Counted from the stretch's first letter, positions 32,325-42,050 are shown. The stretch: DNA of 51,552 bases from Candidatus Saccharimonadota bacterium (GCA_905372785.1 CAJPQG010000005.1:1-51552), one strand, 5' to 3'. Numbers and translations are program-made. The notes: a model not told the origin generated them from the sequence alone.

Positions 32325-33964
32325 TATCGTGCCCCCATAAGGCCAAAGATGGCAATAATAACAACGCTAATAACCGCAAACACAATCATAATTGGCAATG
32401 TTCGCTTCAGGTAACGGCGATATGATACGCCAGCCAGCGCTAAACCACCCATCAGCGAGGCCACTGTTGGTGCCACCATGTTTAAGAGCCCTGATGATGT
32501 TGCGAACGCTGCAATAATCACCTCTTTACCAACACCAACCAAATCTGCAATCGGTGCCAAAATTGGCATTGTAGCGGTCGCCAAACCTGATGACGATGGA
32601 ATAAGCACGCTCATTGGAATATAGAAGATATATGCGAGCACGCCAACCAAACCACCACTTACTGACTTCAGCAGCGCTTCACCACCATGGATTACGGTGT
32701 CCTGAATCGCCCCGTTATTCATGATAACCGCCACACCTGCAGCAACGGCAATCACCAGTGCTACCGACAGCATATCCTTAACACCGTTCACAAAGGTATC
32801 CATAACAGGGATTTCCTGACGACGGAATTCTCGGTAATAAATTGCAACAATCACCGCAGTCGAAATCAAGAACAGCGTTGAAATTTCATTGAAGTACCAC
32901 TCGCCAAATGGCACAACATGGCTCAGTCCGAAGAGCGCACCAATCACTGGCAAGTTGGCTAGCCAGCGGTGAAGATCTTCAAACGCCGTAATATTAAAGG
33001 TGCTGTCGCTCCACGGAATAAGCGATAAAATAAGCAGCACAAAAGTCAGCCCAAATACCGCCATCACTGCCTTACGGCGACCGGTAAAGTCAAGCACGTT
33101 GCTCATATCAAGCGTAGTGGCTACCGTTGGCTTATCCCGGCTGTCCTCAACATATTGGCCAGCCTTTACTTTTGCGGCATAGCGCATTGTAAATATAATG
33201 GCCGCAACTAAACTAACAATCAAGATGATCGCCTGCACGCCCATCACGCTCGATAGCGGTTGACCTGCAGCACTTGCGGCTACCCCGGTAGAAAATGGGT
33301 TAATTGTTGAGCCCATCACACCGACGCCGCCACCCAAAACGATCACCAGCACCGCTGTCATAGCATTGTAGCCAGCTGCCATCATCACCGGAATAACCAG
33401 TGCATAAAAGGCCACTGCCTCTTCCTGCATACCGTACGTGGTACCACCGATCGCAAAGAAGATCATAAGAATCGGTATTAGCCATTTTTCCTTGCCCTTC
33501 ATTTTTTTCAAAATTGAGCCCAGCATGGCGTCAAGCGCACCGGTCTTCATCACGATACCCAGGAATCCACCAAGCACCATCACAAAGAAAATAACCGGCA
33601 ACTTTTCGCTCATACCACTTACCGAGGCTACAAAAATATCCCAGGCACCTTGGCGTACATCAGTTTTCTTTTCTTTATCTGTTTTTTCGTCTTTTTCGGT
33701 TCGCACCTTATCAATGCGGTGATAGGTACCCGGCACACGCACTGTTTTTTCAGCATTATTTGGGTCAGGCTGGGTATTATACATACCCGATGGCACAATC
33801 CAGGTTAGAGCGGCCATCACGACCATCACCACAAACAGCCCGGTAAAGGCCGATGGTGAGCGAAAGACTTTTTTCTTTTTTGTCTCAGGTGCTGCTTTTG
33901 TCGCAGCACCTTGGTGAGCTGTAGCTTTTTTTGTAGCTACTGGCTCTTGTTTTCGTTTTATCAT
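32324..33964 (-). CDS. YfcC-family arginine/ornithine antiporter (inferred)
   Basis: A 546-aa membrane protein with about 12 helices and a Lys/Thr-rich cytoplasmic N-terminus of about 35 residues. The sequence fits the YfcC (DcuC-like) family, with the motif GLLNMVAPTVASLMGG near the C-terminus. Substrate is inferred from its place between argF/arcB and arcC, where arginine/ornithine exchangers usually lie; this family is distinct from the classical ArcD. It overlaps arcC by one base. Confidence 0.88.
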   Translation of the reverse strand: MIKRKQEPVATKKATAHQGAATKAAPETKKKKVFRSPSAFTGLFVVMVVMAALTWIVPSGMYNTQPDPNNAEKTVRVPGTYHRIDKVRTEKDEKTDKEKKTDVRQGAWDIFVASVSGMSEKLPVIFFVMVLGGFLGIVMKTGALDAMLGSILKKMKGKEKWLIPILMIFFAIGGTTYGMQEEAVAFYALVIPVMMAAGYNAMTAVLVIVLGGGVGVMGSTINPFSTGVAASAAGQPLSSVMGVQAIILIVSLVAAIIFTMRYAAKVKAGQYVEDSRDKPTVATTLDMSNVLDFTGRRKAVMAVFGLTFVLLILSLIPWSDSTFNITAFEDLHRWLANLPVIGALFGLSHVVPFGEWYFNEISTLFLISTAVIVAIYYREFRRQEIPVMDTFVNGVKDMLSVALVIAVAAGVAVIMNNGAIQDTVIHGGEALLKSVSGGLVGVLAYIFYIPMSVLIPSSSGLATATMPILAPIADLVGVGKEVIIAAFATSSGLLNMVAPTVASLMGGLALAGVSYRRYLKRTLPIMIVFAVISVVIIAIFGLMGAR

Positions 33965-33984
33965 AGTTCTTCTCGTTAGGTTGC

Positions 33985-34974
33985 TTATAGTGTCAACGCA
34001 ATCACTGCCTTAATGGTATGCATACGGTTTTCAGCCTGATCAAACACAATCGAAGCAGATGAACGGAACACTTCATCAGTTACTTCCATAGCGTCGAGGC
34101 CATACTCTTGCTGAATCTGCTTACCGGTGATTGTCAGTGCGTCATGGAAGGCTGGCAAACAGTGCATAAACTTCACTGCTGGATTGCCAGTGCGCTTCAA
34201 GAGTTCGGCATTTACCTGGTATGGCTTCAGTAGTGCAATACGCTCTGCGAACTTGTCTTCTTCGCCCATCGATACCCACACGTCAGTGTATACAATGTCG
34301 GCATCAGCTAGCGCTTCATCGAAATCGCTGGTAATTGTAATCTTTGCTCGGCTATCTGCTGCAAACGACTGTGCAAGTGCTACCAGCTTTGGATCTGGGT
34401 GCAGCGATTCTGGTGCTAGAATGCGGAAATCAAGCCCCATTTTAGCAGCACCAATCATCAGACTATTTGCCATGTTGTTGCGGCCATCACCCACAAACAC
34501 AAACTTCTTACCACGTAGCGGGCCGACGTGCTCTTCCACTGTGAGGAAGTCTGCCAAAATCTGTGTTGGGTGGAATGTATCAGTCAACCCATTCCACACT
34601 GGCACGCCAGCGTGTTGCGCTAGCTCTTGCACTGTTTGGTGTGAAAAGCCACGAAACTCAATCCCATCAAACATGCGACCAAGCACCTTGGCAGTGTCTT
34701 CAACTGTTTCTTTCTTGCCTAGCTGGATGTCGTCCTTACCCAAATATTCAGGAGCAATACCTAGTTCATTAGCCGCCACAGTAAATGCAGTACGGGTACG
34801 CGTACTAGTTTTTTCGAACAATAGCGCAATATTTTTCCCTTCATGAATGCGGTGTGGAATACCAGCGTATTTAAGGCGTTTATACTCTCGTGCCGTATCA
34901 AGCAGCAGTCGAATTTCCTCTGGAGTGTAGTCCGCTAATGTTAGTAATGATCGGCCTTTTAGGCTTTGTGCCAT
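33985..34974 (-). CDS. arcB: Ornithine carbamoyltransferase (catabolic by context)
   Basis: A 329-aa enzyme. The carbamoyl-phosphate site STRTR is at residues 57-61, and the ornithine site HCLP is at residues 271-274. In the operon it should run toward phosphorolysis of citrulline. I chose the ATG at 34974, two bases after the arcA stop, with GAGGAG 8 bases upstream; an earlier ATG would overlap arcA. The name argF applies to the same protein family; the context favours the catabolic name. Confidence 0.95.
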   Translation of the reverse strand: MAQSLKGRSLLTLADYTPEEIRLLLDTAREYKRLKYAGIPHRIHEGKNIALLFEKTSTRTRTAFTVAANELGIAPEYLGKDDIQLGKKETVEDTAKVLGRMFDGIEFRGFSHQTVQELAQHAGVPVWNGLTDTFHPTQILADFLTVEEHVGPLRGKKFVFVGDGRNNMANSLMIGAAKMGLDFRILAPESLHPDPKLVALAQSFAADSRAKITITSDFDEALADADIVYTDVWVSMGEEDKFAERIALLKPYQVNAELLKRTGNPAVKFMHCLPAFHDALTITGKQIQQEYGLDAMEVTDEVFRSSASIVFDQAENRMHTIKAVIALTL

Positions 34975-34976
34975 AG

Positions 34977-36221
34977 TTAAATCTCCTCTCGTACCAGTGG
35001 CATGCTCATACATCGTGGACCGCCTCGCCCACGACCTAGTTCAGCTCCTGATACTTCAATTACGGTAATACCTGCTTCACGCAGCTTCTGGTTGGTAACA
35101 TAATTACGGTCATAGGTGACAACGACACCTGGTGCGATAGCTAGCGTGTTGCTGCCATCATTCCACTGTTCACGAGCCGCGGCAATACTGTCACCGCCAC
35201 CACACTCGATTAAGCGCACTGCTGGCAGCTCTAGCGCATCTGCCAACACTTGTTCTAAGTCGGTTTGTTTGGTGATTTGTGGGTACTTTTTACCCTCTAC
35301 TTTATCGAGGATAAAGCAGTTGATCTTACCACCATGGTCACGAATCTCTGGGTGGATCGTAAAGGTGTCATGGTCGATCATTGTAAAGACAGTGTCGAGG
35401 TGCATAAATGCGTGGCTCTTTGGAATCTGAATAGCGATCACCTTAGTAAAATCTGAACCAGCAAATAAATTAGTTGCCAGCGTTTCAATAGCTTCAGCGG
35501 TAGTACGCTCGCTAATACCAATCGCTAACGTGTGTTTATTCAGCACTAGCTCATCGCCACCCTCCATTGAGAACTTGCGATCACGGTTGTACCACACTGG
35601 CACCTGTTTACCTGCAAAGCGTGGATGATGGTCAATAATATAGCGCATGAATAGCGATTCACGGCGACGTGCTGGCCAGTGCATCTTATTAACAGTCAGC
35701 CCATTACCGATCGACGCTGCTGGATCGCGCGTAAAATATAGGTTTGGCATTGGGCTTAAATAAAATGGATACTGGTGCGAACGATCGCAAATCATATCAT
35801 GCAGCTGATCTTGATGCTCTGGCGGCAAAATAACCTCGTCCTTACGCACGCCAGCCATGATCTTGCGCACCATTTCTAGACTTGGCATTGCTAGCAGATA
35901 GTGACGCAACGCTTCAAATGCACGATGTGACCCCAGCTTTGAAGCTTTCAGCATATCGTCAACAAACTGCTCACGCAGCTCATCCGACCACAGTGACTCC
36001 GCAGCCAGCTGGTCAAGATATAGCACTTCGACGCCATTATCGCGCAGCACTTGTGCAAACGCATCATGTTCAGCCTGCGCCTGCTCTAAATATGGAATAT
36101 CGTCAAACAATAGATCCGTTAAATATTCAGGTGTTAGATTTTCGAGTTCCTCGCCTGGACGATGTAATAACACCGTACGCAGCCGACCAATCTCAGAATT
36201 AACACGAATTGGTTGGTCCAT
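34977..36221 (-). CDS. arcA: Arginine deiminase
   Basis: Hydrolyses arginine to citrulline and NH3. Of 414 residues, the catalytic Cys is C404 in RGGPRCMSMPL, and FTRDPAASIGNG near residue 167 and the HLDTVFTMID segment near residue 275 complete the guanidine-binding fold. Length is normal. Two adjacent ATGs exist; I use the second (36221), 5 bases from AGGGGG. First gene of the operon. Confidence 0.96.
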   Translation of the reverse strand: MDQPIRVNSEIGRLRTVLLHRPGEELENLTPEYLTDLLFDDIPYLEQAQAEHDAFAQVLRDNGVEVLYLDQLAAESLWSDELREQFVDDMLKASKLGSHRAFEALRHYLLAMPSLEMVRKIMAGVRKDEVILPPEHQDQLHDMICDRSHQYPFYLSPMPNLYFTRDPAASIGNGLTVNKMHWPARRRESLFMRYIIDHHPRFAGKQVPVWYNRDRKFSMEGGDELVLNKHTLAIGISERTTAEAIETLATNLFAGSDFTKVIAIQIPKSHAFMHLDTVFTMIDHDTFTIHPEIRDHGGKINCFILDKVEGKKYPQITKQTDLEQVLADALELPAVRLIECGGGDSIAAAREQWNDGSNTLAIAPGVVVTYDRNYVTNQKLREAGITVIEVSGAELGRGRGGPRCMSMPLVREEI

Positions 36222-36258
36222 CATTCCCCCTCATTTTGTTAATGCTATTTCACTTTGT

Positions 36259-36267
36259 AGTGTAGCA
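36259..36267 (-). promoter_or_regulatory. Promoter of the arginine deiminase operon
   Basis: TGC-TACACT on the minus strand (-10 at 36264-36259) predicts a start near 36252, leaving a leader of about 30 bases with a Shine-Dalgarno, unlike the leaderless genes. Confidence 0.5.
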
Positions 36268-36363
36268 TAAGCGTAACAAAAAGCAATCTGCCTAGTGTCA
36301 TATTTGCGCAGTATGCCACTATGGCGGTGCGGCTGAATTACCCCTGCTGCGCCTCGGCCGCTC

Positions 36364-37866
36364 TTATTGAGCCTTGCGGTAAACCTTGCCTGGTTCTCCC
36401 TGACCTAATAGTTGTTCAATTGTCACCATTGCAAACCCACGAGCACGCAGCCCTTCCACAATACATGGCACGGCATTAACGCTTGTAAGGTGTATATCGT
36501 GCAACAAAATAATTGACCCTGGCGTTGCGCCATTAACTGCCCGGTGACATACAAGATCGCTGTTATGATCTGCCCAGTCACGTGTATCAACATTCCACAG
36601 CACGGCGCTCATCTGGCGTGCAGCTAGTAGCTTCAGTACCCGGTCATCATAATCGCCATAAGGTGGTCGTAAATATCGAGCTGGGCGGTTGATAGCCCGC
36701 TGCATGGCATCATTTGTGCTATCAATTTGCTGCTGTATTTGGCTATCAGCCAGCGTGCTTAATTGGGGGTGATTCCAGGTGTGGCTTGCCACCGTATGAC
36801 CAGCCTGTAGTTCACGCTGCACTAATTGTGGGTAGCGATCAATCTGAGTACCCACTGCGAAAAAGGTAGCTCGCACCTGCAGTCGATCAAGCATATCTAA
36901 TAGTCTGGCAGTATACTGCCCTGGGCCATCATCAAACGTAATCGCAACGCAATTACCACACCCTTTTGCCACTGCCGAAGTAGCCGCTGGCTTTAGCTGA
37001 GCTGGCTCTGGTGGAGCCGGCCGAGGCACATCAAGTAGTAGCCGAGCGGTATCGTTTTGCAGCATATCCATAACATCTGCAACAGCTATTTCTATAATTT
37101 GCGAGCGCTCTTCTTGCCACCCCAGTGGTCGATAATTAACAATTACTCCAAACGAGTGAGCCGATAGCCGAACAATACCAATATTTTGATCAGCACCCAG
37201 TAATTGCCCCGATTGAGCTTCAAGTAGCGGAGCTTTTGCTTCAGTCGTTTGTTGCGCAGCTTTTTCACGCACAATCGCACTGAGTTTTTCATACGCGCCT
37301 GCCTTGCCTGCTACCAAATCACGCAGCTCTATAACTCGGCCAGGCTGGCCATCTTTAGTGTCAGCTCCATTAAACGTCCACACAAACTGCCGCTGAGAGG
37401 TCACTTTGCCATCAATAATCCGCTCTACAGAAACCCGCAAAGAAATAATATCACCAGCCTGATAATGTACGGCAAAGGTAGCTCGCTGCTGCCCTGGCCG
37501 ACTACCACCTCTCTGCTCAGACACAAAATTGTGGTATTCCGCCTCTAGCTTGGCTGCAACCATATTATTGAGCCGCTCCCACTTTGTCACAGGGTAGTCA
37601 AACTCTGCCTGCACTTCATGATTACGCATGATAACGTGCCGCACCCGTACATTAGGGTAGCTAGAGTCACTCATCTGTTCTTGGTATGAAGCATCTGTCT
37701 TGGTGGCTACCGGTTGATTATTATAGGCCTGCGTTCGCAGTGTCATGTAAATAATACCTCCAATAAGCAATCCAATCGCTAGAAATAGAACAGCTACTTC
37801 AAACCAATACCAACGGCTTTGGCGATGTATTGCTGTAGCGGAAGGTCGAATATTTACAGATCTCAT
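36364..37866 (-). CDS. Membrane-anchored polysaccharide deacetylase (NodB domain)
   Basis: A 500-aa protein: a basic N-terminus, one membrane helix (about residues 21-44), a DUF3298/RsiV-like domain (about residues 60-270), and a NodB deacetylase domain. TFDDGP is near residue 308, SHTWNHP near residue 358, RPPYGDYD near residue 400 and LLHDIH near the C-terminus, the metal and catalytic motifs of CE4 esterases. It should remove N-acetyl groups from peptidoglycan or another surface glycan. The ATG is 6 bases after TGT-TATACT, so leaderless. Confidence 0.9.
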   Translation of the reverse strand: MRSVNIRPSATAIHRQSRWYWFEVAVLFLAIGLLIGGIIYMTLRTQAYNNQPVATKTDASYQEQMSDSSYPNVRVRHVIMRNHEVQAEFDYPVTKWERLNNMVAAKLEAEYHNFVSEQRGGSRPGQQRATFAVHYQAGDIISLRVSVERIIDGKVTSQRQFVWTFNGADTKDGQPGRVIELRDLVAGKAGAYEKLSAIVREKAAQQTTEAKAPLLEAQSGQLLGADQNIGIVRLSAHSFGVIVNYRPLGWQEERSQIIEIAVADVMDMLQNDTARLLLDVPRPAPPEPAQLKPAATSAVAKGCGNCVAITFDDGPGQYTARLLDMLDRLQVRATFFAVGTQIDRYPQLVQRELQAGHTVASHTWNHPQLSTLADSQIQQQIDSTNDAMQRAINRPARYLRPPYGDYDDRVLKLLAARQMSAVLWNVDTRDWADHNSDLVCHRAVNGATPGSIILLHDIHLTSVNAVPCIVEGLRARGFAMVTIEQLLGQGEPGKVYRKAQ

Positions 37867-37881
37867 GGAGGTAGTATAACA
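37867..37881 (-). promoter_or_regulatory. Leaderless extended -10 promoter of the deacetylase
   Basis: TGT-TATACT on the minus strand (-10 at 37878-37873) ends 6 bases before the ATG. Confidence 0.65.
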
Positions 37882-37933
37882 TGATTACCAAAAAATCAAG
37901 TCTGGCCCACACCCCTTATGTAGTGCGAAGCTA

Positions 37934-39643
37934 CTAGGCAGCCTGCTCCCCCTGGTGGCGTTTCAGCTCAAGCTCCCTAATAAAGAATGTCAGCACAAAC
38001 GCAACCGTCAACATCCCTGCTGACACCAAGAATACCGTATGCAACGACTGTGCAAATGCATTTACCACAGTGTCATGGAATTCACGCTGCTGCTCATCAA
38101 ATTGTCGTAGCGCCTGCTCTTTCTTCTTTGTAGCAACGGCTTTTGGTACATTCGCTGGCACTGGCGCCTGCTGGATACCCTGGTGTGCCCGCTGAGTAAT
38201 CACCTCCTGCATCTGATTTATATTTAATGCAGTATTAGCATCAAGCTGCTTATCACCAAGAAGCTGCTGCGCCTCTGGGGAACGCTTAACAGCTTGCATA
38301 TAGGCGTGGTCGGTAAGCGGCGCTATCTGCGTTGTAATACCCGCAGTGAGCAACCCGCTCATCACCGCTACCCCGATAGTCGACCCCAGCCCTCGGAATA
38401 ACTGCGTTGATGCAGTCACTGCGCCAAGGTCCTTTTGGCTGAACTCATTCTGCACGGCCAGTGAGGTAATTGGCATCACCACACCAAACCCAAGCCCAAC
38501 CACAGCGATACACAGCGCCTCTTGCCAATATGGCGAGCTGGCAGTTAATGACATCATAGCGAGCATGCCAAGCGAACCTACAACAATACCTGACCCCAGT
38601 ATCCACTTGTAGCGGCCTAATTTGCTAACTAGCCACCCACCACCAATTGATGTTGTTGTAATACCAGCAATCATCGGTAGTAGCATCAATCCAGCCTGGG
38701 TAGCATCCGCCCCAAACACCTGCTGGTTAAACTGAATAATATACATAGCTGTGCCTAAGAACGCACCACCAAACAGGAGCAAAATCGTCATAATAACGAC
38801 AAAATTACGGCTCTTAAAATACGCTAGAGATAACACCGGTTCTTTTGCCTTGCGTTCTACACAAATAAACATACCAACCATCACTGCTGCGATGCCATAC
38901 AGTGCGCCCTGAATAACTGGCAAGTTCCAGCCCCGATCAATTAACCCCTTAAACACTGTGTCGGTGTTATCCACCGCCAGCACCAATGCCGCCAATGCTG
39001 TAGCTAGCGCTGTCGCTCCTGCGTAGTCAATACGTGGACGATCTTCCCTGCGAATCGCTGGGCAGCGCAGCGCGATAAGCAGCGCAGCAACGATGCCAAC
39101 CGGCACATTAATCCAGAATGTCCAACGCCAATTCGTCTCCATACCAAAAATCATATGGCTATCTGTTAAAAAGCCACCTAAAATCGGCCCCACAGCAGAA
39201 GCAATCGCAAACACCGACCCAATAATGCCCTGCCAACGGCCACGATCTCGTGGTGCGAACAAGTCACCAACGATAGTAAAAGCATTAGCTGTAATAATAC
39301 CGCCGCCCAATCCTTGCACGGCCCGCCACAGCACAAGCATCTCAATACTCTGCGCACTACCACTCAATAGCGACCCCAACGTAAAAATGCTCACACCTGC
39401 TAATATAATTGGCCGACGACCAAACATATCCGATAACTTACCAGCAATCGGCACGGTTACTGTTGAAAATAGTAAATACGACGTAACGATAAGACCGATA
39501 CTACCGTAACTGTGAAATTCACCAACGATTGTCCCGAGCGCAGTCGAAACAATCATCTGATCAAGCGCCACTAAAAATAATGCTGCCATCACTGCAGCCA
39601 TCACTACGGCTTTGCGGCGAAATGGAATATCATACAAGTCCAT
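37934..39643 (-). CDS. MFS exporter, DHA2 (EmrB/QacA) type
   Basis: A 569-aa transporter with 14 predicted helices. Motif A GKLSDMFGRRP lies near residue 68 and the helix-4/5 region (WRAVQGLGGG; GPILGGFL) is typical of EmrB/QacA. A long polar loop (about residues 425-510) precedes the last helix and is larger than usual. A GGAG lies upstream at long spacing. A perfect palindrome 93 bases upstream (39736) may be an operator. The substrate is unknown. Confidence 0.9.
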   Translation of the reverse strand: MDLYDIPFRRKAVVMAAVMAALFLVALDQMIVSTALGTIVGEFHSYGSIGLIVTSYLLFSTVTVPIAGKLSDMFGRRPIILAGVSIFTLGSLLSGSAQSIEMLVLWRAVQGLGGGIITANAFTIVGDLFAPRDRGRWQGIIGSVFAIASAVGPILGGFLTDSHMIFGMETNWRWTFWINVPVGIVAALLIALRCPAIRREDRPRIDYAGATALATALAALVLAVDNTDTVFKGLIDRGWNLPVIQGALYGIAAVMVGMFICVERKAKEPVLSLAYFKSRNFVVIMTILLLFGGAFLGTAMYIIQFNQQVFGADATQAGLMLLPMIAGITTTSIGGGWLVSKLGRYKWILGSGIVVGSLGMLAMMSLTASSPYWQEALCIAVVGLGFGVVMPITSLAVQNEFSQKDLGAVTASTQLFRGLGSTIGVAVMSGLLTAGITTQIAPLTDHAYMQAVKRSPEAQQLLGDKQLDANTALNINQMQEVITQRAHQGIQQAPVPANVPKAVATKKKEQALRQFDEQQREFHDTVVNAFAQSLHTVFLVSAGMLTVAFVLTFFIRELELKRHQGEQAA

Positions 39644-39735
39644 ATGCAGTTAATCTTCTCCAAACTTTTATGTCTATAATGTTAGAAATATCGTAAAAAG
39701 TATATGATATATCTATTTTCTCTATTGTAACACCT

Positions 39736-39751
39736 ATTGTTATATAACAAT
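39736..39751. promoter_or_regulatory. 16-bp perfect palindrome, possible operator
   Basis: ATTGTTATATAACAAT lies in an AT-rich stretch (39660-39800) between the exporter and the methyltransferase genes. The size and symmetry resemble MarR-type operators, but no such regulator is encoded next to it. Confidence 0.5.
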
Positions 39752-39810
39752 AATAAATTTATACCATAAATGATATATTTACTCTGTTACTTATGTATAT
39801 AGCGGCCATG

Positions 39811-40407
39811 TCACTCTGGCTTGTAAAAGATTGCTAAGCTCTGCTCGCTCCGCACCTGTAGTGCATACCGCCGTGCCCATTCATGCACTGCCTGGGCTGC
39901 ACCAGGTAAGGCCTCATTTGTATAATCATCCACTATAATGCACGCGCCTGGCTGCAATCTTGACCAAATCAGCTCAAGTGGATCTAAAATAGACAGGTAG
40001 TAGTCACCATCTAAAAAAGCAAAGGCAATCTGCTGCGGTAGCTTATGCGCTGGAATCTCATTAAACCAACCTTTATGAATACGTAGTGGCACTTTTCCGC
40101 GCCAGGGCCGAATATTACGTTCCAGCTCTTGACGCGATGCGTGCAACTCTCCAGCGACAAACTGCTCTCCTGCTGGGCTAATATCTTCACGGGTCTTCTC
40201 TGGTAAACCAGAAAACGAATCGTATAAATATAATGTCCGCACTGGCTGCTGGCCCGCTAGCTCTTCAGCTAGTATAACGCTCGTAGTCCCAACGTAGCAG
40301 CCAAATTCAGTAATATCACCTGCTACTCCACGCTGCAACGTAGCCCTCAGCTCACGTTGAATAACCTTCAGCTCCCCTTCTGTCATTTGGTCAGATAGTA
40401 TCTTCAT
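39811..40407 (-). CDS. TylF-like class I SAM methyltransferase, 198 aa
   Basis: The SAM loop EFGCYVGTTS is near residue 36 and the metal-binding acidic region FLDGDYY...IIVDDY is near residues 128-155, as in TylF/MycF sugar O-methyltransferases. It is probably involved in methylating a sugar or a secondary metabolite; the nearby rhamnose genes make a glycan substrate plausible. I chose the ATG at 40407, 6 bases after TGG-TATAGT; the GTG two codons earlier is inside that spacing. Confidence 0.8.
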   Translation of the reverse strand: MKILSDQMTEGELKVIQRELRATLQRGVAGDITEFGCYVGTTSVILAEELAGQQPVRTLYLYDSFSGLPEKTREDISPAGEQFVAGELHASRQELERNIRPWRGKVPLRIHKGWFNEIPAHKLPQQIAFAFLDGDYYLSILDPLELIWSRLQPGACIIVDDYTNEALPGAAQAVHEWARRYALQVRSEQSLAIFYKPE

Positions 40408-40422
40408 GGCCACACTATACCA
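40408..40422 (-). promoter_or_regulatory. Leaderless extended -10 promoter of the methyltransferase
   Basis: TGG-TATAGT on the minus strand (-10 at 40419-40414) ends 6 bases before the ATG. Confidence 0.65.
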
Positions 40423-40659
40423 TACTCCACCACAGGCCTTGCTCTAGTAGTACACTATTTTGTTGTTTATTTTACATATCTTATTCTGTACCAAATGACT
40501 ACTGTAACGATGTATATTGCACAATAATATTCCTTACCACTACCGGTCCTCTCTACCTCATATTGCTTGCGTTTTAGAAGTACTTATTTTACTATATCTC
40601 CAGAACCACATTTGATCGATATACAAACTTGTTATAGACGACGGACGACGGGAGGATTC

Positions 40660-41775
40660 ATGAAGAAAACGGTGGTTATCTCGGCGACAGCTATCACACT
40701 AGGTGCTGTTTCGATTCCGCTACTGCAAAGTACGAGAGTTGAAGCAATGGCACATACTCAGCAAGTGATTTTGCCGGCATATAAATACCCTGAACAGCAC
40801 AATAATAATGACCCCTACTGGAAGGCGGTGAGCAACAAAGCAAAACCAGATGCCGGACAGTCAACTCCAATGGCCATTATGAACGTTAACAGCGGACCTG
40901 GAGAAAAGGTCGACCCAAACTACAGCAAGCAGCTTACTAAAAATGATCAAGACGGTATTAGGAACCTTGGCTACGTACGCACCGGCTACATGACCAAGCC
41001 TATGGACCAAACCAAACAAGAGGTAGAAAAATGGGTCCAACTATACGGCGATAAGGTGCGCGGTATCATGCTTGATGAAATCACTTTCGACACCACTCAG
41101 CAAAAGCAATATTTAAAAGAGATTTATCAATATATCAAGGCAAAGCACCCGAACTTTTTAGTTATTGCAAACCCAGGCCGTCACATTACAGACGACATCG
41201 CAGCCTATAGTGATATATTTATTACAGCAGAAATGACTGCAGATAAATATATGTCGGCCAACTATCCACCAGCAACTTCAAAATTTGAAACTGACGAAGC
41301 AAACGCAAAGCGCAACTACCACATTGTGTACAATGCAAAAACATCAGATTACGAGAAGATTACGAAAGTATCAAAAGAACGTAATGCTGGTTATATATTT
41401 ATCACAAACGATGAGTTCCCTGATCCATTCAATGCGCTCCCTGGTGACTACAACCACATGGTAGACTTAGCTACAAACGGTACAAATAAGAAACCACAAG
41501 CTGAAGCTGAACCAAAGCCGGCTACACCAGAGAAAAAGCCCGTCGAGGACAAGAGCCCGGCAGCAGAACAGGCACCAGCCAAGAAGGATACTAAACAAAA
41601 AGACCAGTCTACTCCTTCAAGCACCCCCGCAGAAGAGCCAAAGCCAGCTCAGCAAGATTCACTCGCCGACACTGGTATTAACTCATTCTTGATCGCTGGT
41701 GGCGTAGTAGTGCTGCTTGGTCTTGGCACCAGCCTCATTATCTTTAATAAAAAGCGTATTGCTCGCAAAAAATAA
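40660..41775 (+). CDS. Wall-anchored spherulin-4/GH135-like glycan hydrolase, first copy
   Basis: A 371-aa secreted protein: signal peptide (1-30), a spherulin-4 (PF12138) domain (about 33-285), a Pro/Lys/Glu-rich spacer (about 285-333), and a sorting signal LADTG (335-339) with a hydrophobic segment and basic tail. The family includes fungal Sph3 (GH135), which cuts galactosaminogalactan. Three acidic catalytic positions are matched by D139, E140 and E191. The start has GGGAGG 5 bases upstream. The substrate is inferred. Confidence 0.82.
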   Translation: MKKTVVISATAITLGAVSIPLLQSTRVEAMAHTQQVILPAYKYPEQHNNNDPYWKAVSNKAKPDAGQSTPMAIMNVNSGPGEKVDPNYSKQLTKNDQDGIRNLGYVRTGYMTKPMDQTKQEVEKWVQLYGDKVRGIMLDEITFDTTQQKQYLKEIYQYIKAKHPNFLVIANPGRHITDDIAAYSDIFITAEMTADKYMSANYPPATSKFETDEANAKRNYHIVYNAKTSDYEKITKVSKERNAGYIFITNDEFPDPFNALPGDYNHMVDLATNGTNKKPQAEAEPKPATPEKKPVEDKSPAAEQAPAKKDTKQKDQSTPSSTPAEEPKPAQQDSLADTGINSFLIAGGVVVLLGLGTSLIIFNKKRIARKK

Positions 41776-41777
41776 TA

Positions 41778-41818
41778 GATAGGGTGCTCCGGTATTCACT
41801 CCGGGCACTACCTATCAC
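41778..41818 (+). terminator. Hairpin just after the first GH135-like gene
   Basis: GATAGG-GTGC-CCGG pairs with CCGG-GCAC-CCTATC (small bulges), but no T-tract follows. Readthrough into the structured element is therefore possible. Confidence 0.45.
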
Positions 41819-41847
41819 AAATTAGCACCTAACAAACCTCCCCCTTT

Positions 41848-42006
41848 GCTTGGCGTTGACCCGGTGTATCTTATGTAGCGCTATTACTTTTTGCCTTTCA
41901 GTTCCCCCCTGAAGGTAAAGCTCACGGGTAATAGCCAAAGATACCTGACCGATTTATTGTTTACTACTGAAATCCCCCTTTCGTACAAACACGGTCAACG
42001 CCAAGC
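41848..42006 (+). ncRNA. Nested 159-base inverted-repeat element, candidate cis-regulatory RNA
   Basis: Four helices nest one inside another: GCTTGGCGTTGACC/GGTCAACGCCAAGC (41848-41861 and 41993-42006, 14 bp perfect); TATCTT/AAGATA (41867-41872 and 41938-41943); GCTATTAC/GTAATAGC (41880-41887 and 41928-41935); and CCTTTCAG/CTGAAGG (41894-41901 and 41909-41915) with loop TTCCCCC. AAATCCCCCT (41970-41979) is a 10-base perfect complement of AGGGGGATTT at the start of the next gene (42106-42115). Strand is a guess. A promoter after the element (near 42050-42090) would leave it out of the leader. Confidence 0.65.
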
Positions 42007-42050
42007 ATGAATTTATTTACCCATTACACAAACGATCCTCTTCGTGACTT

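Noticed and set aside
34127..34846. A 239-aa plus-strand frame inside arcB
   Set aside because: Antisense to a gene with all catalytic motifs; Ser-rich shadow composition.
41848..42006. Reading the nested inverted repeats as an insertion sequence or MITE
   Set aside because: No target-site duplication was found at the ends, and the nested inner stems are better explained by RNA. Not fully excluded without a copy search.
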